19,844 nt of DNA from the NCBI GenBank assembly GCA_964614415.1, contig CAZTLE010000062.1:1-19844 (forward strand), read 5' to 3'. Below are positions 14,591 through 19,844 of this stretch, piece after piece. The number at the start of each line of letters is the position of its first letter. Position 1 is the stretch's first letter. The translations under genes were made by a program, and so were the position numbers. This stretch comes from CAZTLE01 sp964614415 (GTDB lineage: Bacteria > Bacteroidota > Bacteroidia > Flavobacteriales > Flavobacteriaceae). Below the pieces are notes generated by a model. It saw nothing but the letters and a program-made list of their open reading frames with translations, ran no database searches and was not told where the DNA came from.

Positions 14591-15064
14591 ATGTACCTAA
14601 AGGAATTTGAAATACGATGGAGTGATGTGGATGCCAACCGACATTTGCGCAACAGTGCCTACGTCGATTTTATGAGTCACACCCGAATGAGCTTTTTAAG
14701 CGATAACGGAATAGGTCAAAAAGAGTTTGCCGAGTTTAACGTAGGGCCTGTCGCCTTATATGAGCACATGTACTATTTCAAAGAAGTGTTTCCCGGAAAA
14801 CCGGTCCGGGTTTCCTTACAGTTGAAAGGGATTGCCGAAGACGGCAGGTATTTTGAGTTCCTGCATAATTTCTACGATAGCGAAGGACGTAATTTTGCCC
14901 GCTGTGAAATGCTGGGGGGATGGATTGACCTTACCGCACGTAAAATTGTCGGGCTTCCGGAGCCATTTCTCAAGGTAATGAACAGCCTCGGCAAATCGGA
15001 AGATTTTGAATTACTCACGCGAGAGAACACAAAACGTTTTAGTCAGAGACCTAAGGACCTTTAA
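14591..15064 (+). CDS. Acyl-CoA thioesterase, 4HBT hotdog family
   Basis: A 157-residue cytoplasmic hotdog-fold protein. The N-terminal IRWSDVDANRHLRNSAYVDF (residues 8-27) matches the 4-hydroxybenzoyl-CoA thioesterase-type motif, with D14 as the probable catalytic acid and N16/H18 following. HTRMSFL and the later VRVSLQLKGIAEDGRYFEF are also family-like. It would hydrolyse an acyl-CoA thioester; chain type is unknown. It follows the SDR terminator, so it is probably transcribed separately. Its stop codon overlaps the convergent EamA gene by four bases. Confidence 0.88.
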   Translation: MYLKEFEIRWSDVDANRHLRNSAYVDFMSHTRMSFLSDNGIGQKEFAEFNVGPVALYEHMYYFKEVFPGKPVRVSLQLKGIAEDGRYFEFLHNFYDSEGRNFARCEMLGGWIDLTARKIVGLPEPFLKVMNSLGKSEDFELLTRENTKRFSQRPKDL

Positions 15065-15966
15065 TGGGTTTTAGCCGGCCCTGGCTTCGGTTTTCGGGTA
15101 GAAAGGAAGACACCGAGGAAAATAAGTCCGGCGGCCAGCAGGCGTAATGGGGTGATCGTGTCAGCTCCGACAAGTACGGCAAACGCCCCCGCCAATACGG
15201 GTTGTAAGTAAATGAAGGCCCCAATTGTAGACGGACTCAATTGTTTCAGTGCATAGATATTGAAGAGATAGGTGAGGAAGGTCGTTCCCACGACGACAAA
15301 TGCCATTTTCCAAATAGAGTCGAACGAAAGACTTTCCCAGGCCACGTCCATAAATTCGGTTAGTCCTATCGGAATATTCATAAACACCGCAAACAGGAAG
15401 AAGAACTTCATCAGTGTTAATGAGCTGTACTTAGCCACCAAAGGTTTTACGATGATCAGATAAATGGAATAGGATGTCGCATTGATTATGAAAAGCGTAT
15501 TTCCCAGGGGAATATTGGGCGCATTGGGTTGAGATTTCACTCCGAAAAGGATAAGCACGAGAGCGCCCACCAGGCCAATCGCGATTCCAATGGACTTTAT
15601 CCAGGTAATGCGTTCTTTCAGAAAAACAGCCGTAAGTACCAGAAGTAATACCGGAGAAAGGGTAATCACCACCGAACTGTTGATAGGTGTAGAAAGGCTG
15701 AGTCCTTTGAAAAACATGGTCATATTGAGCATCATCCCGAAAAAGGCACAAGCAATGATGCGCAACCAGTCCCTTCGGTCCACCTTTTCCGAAGGATAAA
15801 AAATGCTGAGTATCCAGAACAGGATTGCCGCTCCCAAAACACGGAGCAGAATAAAACCATAGGCTCCTATAACATCGGGCATAAGGCCTTTGGCGATGGT
15901 ATGGTTTACCCCGTAAATGGCGCTGGCAGCAAAAGCAGCTAACAAGGCAAGGGCCCGCAGGTTCAT
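15061..15966 (-). CDS. EamA/DMT family transporter
   Basis: A 301-residue inner-membrane protein with about ten hydrophobic helices in two EamA repeats (roughly residues 5-140 and 150-290). Typical features are the first helix ending IYGVNHTIAKGLMPDV, the helix-3 segment MFFKGLSLSTPINSSVVITLSPVL, and in the second repeat LKQLSPSTIGAFIYLQPVLAGAFAVLV. Members of the drug/metabolite superfamily export metabolites such as amino acids, but specificity cannot be inferred. The tail is basic and proline-rich (RKPKPGPAKTH). It is the last gene of a run with the ArsC-like gene (3-base gap), and its 3' end overlaps the convergent thioesterase gene. Confidence 0.92.
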   Translation of the reverse strand: MNLRALALLAAFAASAIYGVNHTIAKGLMPDVIGAYGFILLRVLGAAILFWILSIFYPSEKVDRRDWLRIIACAFFGMMLNMTMFFKGLSLSTPINSSVVITLSPVLLLVLTAVFLKERITWIKSIGIAIGLVGALVLILFGVKSQPNAPNIPLGNTLFIINATSYSIYLIIVKPLVAKYSSLTLMKFFFLFAVFMNIPIGLTEFMDVAWESLSFDSIWKMAFVVVGTTFLTYLFNIYALKQLSPSTIGAFIYLQPVLAGAFAVLVGADTITPLRLLAAGLIFLGVFLSTRKPKPGPAKTH

Positions 15967-15969
15967 TCG

Positions 15970-16317
15970 CTAGAGGGATGCTTTGGCCGCTTCGACCACT
16001 TTTTTGCTGTTGCCTATAAAGATGGCGTCTCCGTTAATGATCACAGGGCGCTTTAGGAAGGTATAGTGATCCAGGATAAGCTCCCGGTAATCACTTTCTT
16101 TCAAATCCTTATCCCCGAGGTTTCGTTGTCGAAACAGCATAGCTCTTCGGCTAAAAAGGGATTCATAGCTCCCGGCCAGAGACTTCATGTGATCTAACTG
16201 ATCGGCCGTAATGGCTTCGTTCTTGATATCCTGCTGAACAAAATCTTCGGGTAGTTGAAGCTCGTTCATTATGCGAATGCAAGTATTGCAGGACGAAAGG
16301 AAATAAATCTTTTTCAT
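15970..16317 (-). CDS. ArsC/Spx family thioredoxin-fold protein (arsenate reductase-like)
   Basis: A 115-residue thioredoxin-fold protein of the ArsC/Spx/YffB family. The N-terminal strand ends in the C10-x-x-C13 site (SCNTCIR), and a conserved LKRPVI segment occurs near residues 88-93. Some relatives reduce arsenate with glutathione or glutaredoxin, and Spx binds RNA polymerase. The CxxC, rather than a single-Cys CxxS arrangement, resembles Spx, but Bacteroidota copies are generally uncharacterised. No arsenic-resistance genes lie nearby, so arsenate reduction is unsupported. It sits between the DUF3298 lipoprotein gene (15-base gap) and EamA gene (3-base gap), probably in one transcript. 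Confidence 0.85.
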   Translation of the reverse strand: MKKIYFLSSCNTCIRIMNELQLPEDFVQQDIKNEAITADQLDHMKSLAGSYESLFSRRAMLFRQRNLGDKDLKESDYRELILDHYTFLKRPVIINGDAIFIGNSKKVVEAAKASL

Positions 16318-16332
16318 GTGGTGTGTTAGGGG

Positions 16333-17094
16333 TTACTGAATGGCCAAATAGGATGCGGCTTCTTTGATTGGGATCAGGACCTCAACAGGCCCTTGTGAAT
16401 ATGGCGCTATGTCATAAGGATTATACCATAGGACAATGTAATTCTTCGTTAAACCGATGGCATCGGGTAAATGAAACGTTTCGTTCTCGAAGGAGAATCC
16501 GGTTGCATTAATTGTATCTTCGGCTTGAATGCCAAATGTATTCCTGAACCAGTTTTCTGCGAACTGAGAGAATTCATCAATGTCTTTGAACAACTCATCA
16601 TGGCTAAGGGCTTCCCCTGTTTTGCGATCGAGGTTTAAGTAATAGTTGCTCGAATAGCCGTGGGCTCCTCCGGTATACATGAATTGGTTTGCGAGCAAAC
16701 TGATAAGATCATCGGAAACGTAGGATTCCACAACATTGATACGGGCTGTGTATTCCGAATCGAGATCCGGAAACTCCTCCTTGTCTTCCTGATATCCGAG
16801 AATAAAAGCTTCCATAGCCTGCTGAATGGTTTGCCCTTTTGGCGGGTCGTCTTCTCCTAAATACAGCGTGGCACAAACGGTTTCGACAATCTGTTCATTG
16901 ATGGCGGATGCAATGGTTTCATCGCCTGTGGCAACCGTGTAGTTGATAGCAACTTCCGGACAGGGAGTGTCGTCACACATGTCGAGATCACCTTCCGAAA
17001 TACTCATTTCATCCAGGTGCAATGGAACAACTTCTTCTTTACACCCCGATACTATGATACTTAAAATTAAAAGAATTGAAAACGTGCGATTCAT
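16333..17094 (-). CDS. DUF4163/DUF3298 (RsiV-like) lipoprotein
   Basis: I chose the ATG at 17092-17094 (253 residues) because it starts a clean lipoprotein signal, MNRTFSILLILSIIVSGC (C18); an in-frame ATG 69 bases upstream adds an implausible N-terminus. An N-terminal DUF4163-like part (about 30-130) contains CDDTPCPEVAINYTV. A DUF3298-like C-terminal part has GGAHGYSSNYYLNLDRKTGE, HDELFKD and the final YNPYDIAPYSQGPVEVLIP. The same pair of domains forms the lysozyme-binding part of anti-sigma factor RsiV, but here there is no anti-sigma domain; the function of such lipoproteins is unknown. First of three minus-strand genes with ArsC-like and EamA. Confidence 0.85.
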   Translation of the reverse strand: MNRTFSILLILSIIVSGCKEEVVPLHLDEMSISEGDLDMCDDTPCPEVAINYTVATGDETIASAINEQIVETVCATLYLGEDDPPKGQTIQQAMEAFILGYQEDKEEFPDLDSEYTARINVVESYVSDDLISLLANQFMYTGGAHGYSSNYYLNLDRKTGEALSHDELFKDIDEFSQFAENWFRNTFGIQAEDTINATGFSFENETFHLPDAIGLTKNYIVLWYNPYDIAPYSQGPVEVLIPIKEAASYLAIQ

Positions 17095-17139
17095 GGTATA
17101 AAAGTACGATAGATTACGTTGGTGTACAACGGCTCCGAT

Positions 17140-17173
17140 TACAAAAAACAAAGGGCCGCTCAATGAGCAGCCC
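17140..17173 (-). terminator. Intrinsic terminator after the DUF4397 repeat gene
   Basis: On the minus strand, GGGCTGCTC pairs with GAGCGGCCC (9 bp, one T-G wobble) around an ATT loop (17153-17173). The tract TTTGTTTTTTG follows at 17142-17152. It begins about 25 bases after the stop codon at 17198 and lies before the next gene's start. Confidence 0.85.
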
Positions 17174-17197
17174 TATGGTTCAATCTAAGCCAAAAAG

Positions 17198-17450
17198 TTA
17201 ATTCTTGATGAACTTTTTGCTACCTGTCACGGAAGATCCGTTTGACAGGATAAGTTGATACAAACCGGAAGAAAGATTGCTAACATCAATAACATTCGTT
17301 TCTGCCTCAACCGGCTGACTCAAAAGTACACGCCCCTGCATGTCAATTATGCGAAGCTCGGAACCCGGATTGAGGTTGCCGGCAAGATTTAATTGATTTG
17401 TTGCAGGATTCGGATATAATATGGCATCATTGAAGGCAACATCAGCTACA
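17198..17450 (-). other. T9SS type A C-terminal sorting domain (coding segment)
   Basis: About 80 C-terminal residues carry the three usual blocks of the Bacteroidota secretion tail: YPNPATNQLNL, ELRIIDMQGRVL and DVSNLSSGLYQLIL, ending GSKKFIKN. This directs transport by the type IX system, after which the tail is normally removed. Confidence 0.9.
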
Positions 17451-19844
17451 GAAAGTGCCTGGTCTGGTAATTCTACCAATGGACCGCCTGCTTCGAGAGC
17501 CACCCAAAGACCAAAGGCCGGGCCGTCGCTGTTCACGGAAGGATCCAGAAACCCAGAGGCAACAACCGTAATAGCTGCCCCGTCCAGACCTAAGGTGGAG
17601 AGTGGTGCACCGTAGGTGGCGACAGTGGCTGTTCCGGTTTCGTCCCGAACATCAATGATGTAATCTACTGTTGGAAGCTCCAAATAACCCTGGAACTCGG
17701 TATACGAAATATCATCCACGATGGTGCCGGCACCTACGCCCGTTTCAACTACATCCACAGTAGGGGCATCGGTGGAGCCATGGTGTACAAGTACATCAGT
17801 ATTCGCCGGATCGTTTGCTATTTCACGCCCCATGTCATACACCTCCAATCCAAACGGAGGAGCGGGGTCATAACCGGTGGCACTCACGATACCGTCCGCC
17901 ACGACCACATAGGTTTCGTTACGACCCAGGGTAACCGGGAAGGTGGCGATCGCATCTGCCGAACTCGTACTGTTCGAGGGAGCGATTGCGATAGGTACTT
18001 CAATACTCGATGGAAAGTCGATAAACGGAGTTGCTGTTCTAAAGGTAAAGTCATCCACAGCCAAAGCGTCATTAATGTAAACATCGACGACCTCGGCAGC
18101 CAGATCGGCGGAGTTGTGGATTACCTGCACGCGGGCAGTAGAAACAGGAAGTGCTACCAGGTCTCCTCCGGTGGGCAGGGCTGCCCAAATTCCGAAGGCA
18201 GGACCATCACTGTTTACAGAAGGATCCAGGAATCCGGAGGCTACTGCTACCACTGCTGCCCCGTCAAGTCCGAGTGTTGCAAGTGGTGCTTCATAAGCGG
18301 CAACAGTTACTGTCCCGGTTTCATCGCGTACCTCAATGGCGTAGTCGGCGGTGGGCAGTTCCAGATATCCCTGGAATTCGCTATACGCGAGATCATCTAC
18401 TATGGTTCCGGCACCGGCACCTACCTCAACAACATCTACAGTAGGAGCATCGGTGGATCCGTGGTGAACCAGTACATCGGTATTGGTGGGATCGGTTGCT
18501 GCCTCGCGACCCATATCGTATACTTCAAGCGTGAAGGCCGTCGCGGGATCATATCCGGAGGCACTCACAATTCCGTCGGCCACTACTACATAGGTTTCAT
18601 CAACTGCCAGGGCTACCGGGAAGTTGGCGATGGCATCGGCAGAGCTCGTACTATTGGCAGGAGCGATAGCAATATCAACAGTTACGCCCGCATTGAAGTC
18701 AATGAACGGAGTAGCGGTTCTGAAAGCAAAGTTATCAAGCGCGAGTACATCGTCCAGATAAACATCTACTTCAGCAGCGGCAAGATCGGCAGAGTTGTGA
18801 ATAATTTGAACTCGAGCTGTCGAAGTCGGCAATTCAACGAGATCACCACCGGATGGCAGTGCTACCCAAACACCAAAACCGGGACCGTCTGAGTTTTGTG
18901 TCGGATCCAGGAATCCGGATGCAACAGCTGTGACACCGAGACCTGCGACACCCAGATCGCCGATGGGCAGATCGTAAGCGGCGACAGTCACAGTTCCGGT
19001 TTCGTTGCGAATTTCGATGTTGTAGTTGATGCCCGGGAGTTCCAGATAGGAACTTCTAAAGTCGGTATAGTCGAGGTTATTGGCAATAAGTCCAATACCA
19101 ATTCCGGTTTCGAGCACATCCACGCGCGGAGCGTCTGTAGATCCGTGATGAATCAGCACATCCGCGTTGGCAGGATTGTTTGAGGTTTCCCGGGCGCCTT
19201 CAAAGATCTCCAGGGTAAAGGGTTGCGCGGGGTTATAGCCAGATGCACTAACGATTCCATCGGCCACTACGGCATAGGTTTCGTTACGTTGTAAGGTAAG
19301 TGGGAAGGTTGCGATTGCATCGGCTACACTTGTACTATTTCCAGGAGCTACGGCAATATCGATTCCCACACTTGACGGGAAGTCGAGATATGGAGTAGCT
19401 GTTCTGAAGGCAAAATCGTCAATGGCAAGTGCTCCGTCGAGGTATACGTCCACTTCTTCAGCGGCAAGGTCGGCGGAGTTGTGAATTACCTGAACACGAG
19501 CGACAGAAATCGGTAGCTCTACAAGGTCACCTCCGGTGGGTAGAGCGACCCAGATTCCAAAAGCAGGTCCGTTGGAGTTTTGAGACGGATCCAGAAATCC
19601 TGAGGCAACCGCTACGGCGGCGGCTCCATCCAGACCTAATGTCGCTGCAGGAAGCTCGTAGGCCCCTACGGTCACGGTTCCGGTTTGATCGCGAACTTCA
19701 ATCGCGTAGTCTGCCGTGGGCAGTTCCAAATAGCCATCAAAACCGGCATAGTCAAGGTTATCTACAATCGTTCCGGCACCGACTCCTACTTCTACAACGT
19801 CTACGATTGGGGCATCGGTAGCACCATGGTGAACCAGGACATCT
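17198..19844 (-). CDS. Secreted multi-repeat DUF4397 protein with T9SS sorting tail, 5' part off the right edge
   Basis: The frame is open from the right edge, so at least 881 residues are visible and the N-terminus with its signal peptide is missing. Two related DUF4397-like modules alternate. One begins ARVQVIHNSADLAAEEVDVY; the other begins TDVLVHHGSTDAPTVDVVE and ends GPAFGIWVALPTGGDLVELP. Visible order is a partial HHG-type module, then three IHNSADLA-type modules alternating with three more HHG-type modules. The protein ends in a type A T9SS sorting domain with ILYPNPATNQLNL, LRIIDMQGRVL and GLYQLIL. It should be exported across the outer membrane and anchored or released. It is acidic with almost no Lys or Cys in the repeats. 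DUF4397 has no established function; adhesion is a guess. Terminated at 17140-17173. Confidence 0.9.
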   Translation of the reverse strand, partial: DVLVHHGATDAPIVDVVEVGVGAGTIVDNLDYAGFDGYLELPTADYAIEVRDQTGTVTVGAYELPAATLGLDGAAAVAVASGFLDPSQNSNGPAFGIWVALPTGGDLVELPISVARVQVIHNSADLAAEEVDVYLDGALAIDDFAFRTATPYLDFPSSVGIDIAVAPGNSTSVADAIATFPLTLQRNETYAVVADGIVSASGYNPAQPFTLEIFEGARETSNNPANADVLIHHGSTDAPRVDVLETGIGIGLIANNLDYTDFRSSYLELPGINYNIEIRNETGTVTVAAYDLPIGDLGVAGLGVTAVASGFLDPTQNSDGPGFGVWVALPSGGDLVELPTSTARVQIIHNSADLAAAEVDVYLDDVLALDNFAFRTATPFIDFNAGVTVDIAIAPANSTSSADAIANFPVALAVDETYVVVADGIVSASGYDPATAFTLEVYDMGREAATDPTNTDVLVHHGSTDAPTVDVVEVGAGAGTIVDDLAYSEFQGYLELPTADYAIEVRDETGTVTVAAYEAPLATLGLDGAAVVAVASGFLDPSVNSDGPAFGIWAALPTGGDLVALPVSTARVQVIHNSADLAAEVVDVYINDALAVDDFTFRTATPFIDFPSSIEVPIAIAPSNSTSSADAIATFPVTLGRNETYVVVADGIVSATGYDPAPPFGLEVYDMGREIANDPANTDVLVHHGSTDAPTVDVVETGVGAGTIVDDISYTEFQGYLELPTVDYIIDVRDETGTATVATYGAPLSTLGLDGAAITVVASGFLDPSVNSDGPAFGLWVALEAGGPLVELPDQALSVADVAFNDAILYPNPATNQLNLAGNLNPGSELRIIDMQGRVLLSQPVEAETNVIDVSNLSSGLYQLILSNGSSVTGSKKFIKN
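17460..19844 (-). repeat. Tandem 681-684 bp coding repeats (DUF4397 pairs)
   Basis: The HHG codons recur at 19824-19831, 19143-19150, 18459-18466 and 17778-17785, a spacing of 681, 684 and 681 bp (227-228 residues). Each unit holds one module of each type. Many stretches are close to identical at DNA level between units, for example around the NSADLAA and SGFLDPS codons. The array continues beyond the window. Confidence 0.88.

Noticed and set aside
15970..16317. An arsenic-resistance locus around the ArsC-like gene
   Set aside because: There is no ArsR, ArsB/Acr3 or ArsM neighbour, and the EamA transporter is not an arsenite pump family.
17780..18892. A 370-codon plus-strand open frame opposite the DUF4397 repeats
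   Set aside because: It lies wholly antisense to the repeat-coding gene, its product repeats with the same period and has no recognisable domain. It is a by-product of the biased codons of the repeats.

Overview
The window looks like a chromosomal piece of a marine-type Flavobacteriaceae bacterium (Bacteroidota). The pointers are a protein with a type IX secretion (T9SS) C-terminal sorting tail, many lipoproteins with a flavobacterial-style lipobox, a Bacteroidota -7 promoter motif (TAnnTTTG), weak or absent Shine-Dalgarno sequences, and a YicC-Gmk pair. No tRNA, rRNA, CRISPR, transposase or phage gene was seen.

Layout. 1-1184 (minus): yicC, overlapping the start of gmk, which runs off the left edge. 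1185-1824: a 640-bp gene-free, low-complexity stretch with a perfect 19-bp inverted repeat and two nearly identical ~100-bp direct repeats. 1825-2181 (minus): small SdpI-family membrane protein. 2212-7920 (minus): a tight five-gene operon, in transcription order TIM-barrel lipoprotein, NupG-like MFS transporter, Gfo/Idh/MocA dehydrogenase, cytoplasmic TIM-barrel isomerase, PA14-DUF1080 lipoprotein. 8187-11471 (plus): a divergent three-gene operon with a GMC flavoprotein dehydrogenase, its Tat-signal small subunit and a Tat-exported hydroxypyruvate-isomerase-like protein. 11488-12969 (minus): alpha/beta hydrolase followed by azurin. 13115-14519 (plus): TetR regulator and SDR dehydrogenase with matching operator-like promoters, then an intrinsic terminator. 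14591-15064 (plus): thioesterase. 15061-17094 (minus): DUF3298 lipoprotein, ArsC/Spx-like protein, EamA transporter. 17198-19844 (minus, 5' end missing): a large secreted protein of alternating DUF4397-like repeats with a T9SS tail.

How the genes may work together. The eight genes between 2212 and 11471 look like an oxidative, 3-keto-sugar type of glycoside breakdown system. The GMC dehydrogenase and its small subunit would oxidise a sugar hydroxyl in the periplasm. The DUF1080 lipoprotein and the exported TIM-barrel proteins would cleave or isomerise the ketoglycoside. The MFS carrier would import the product, and the cytoplasmic Gfo/Idh/MocA and TIM-barrel enzymes would finish the conversion. 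The dehydrogenase carries a C-x5-C-x3-C motif like that of FAD-glucose dehydrogenases, which use a cytochrome c subunit as partner. No cytochrome gene is present here, but a lipoprotein azurin lies directly downstream on the opposite strand and is a possible electron acceptor. This scheme is inferred from families and gene order; substrates cannot be read from the sequence.
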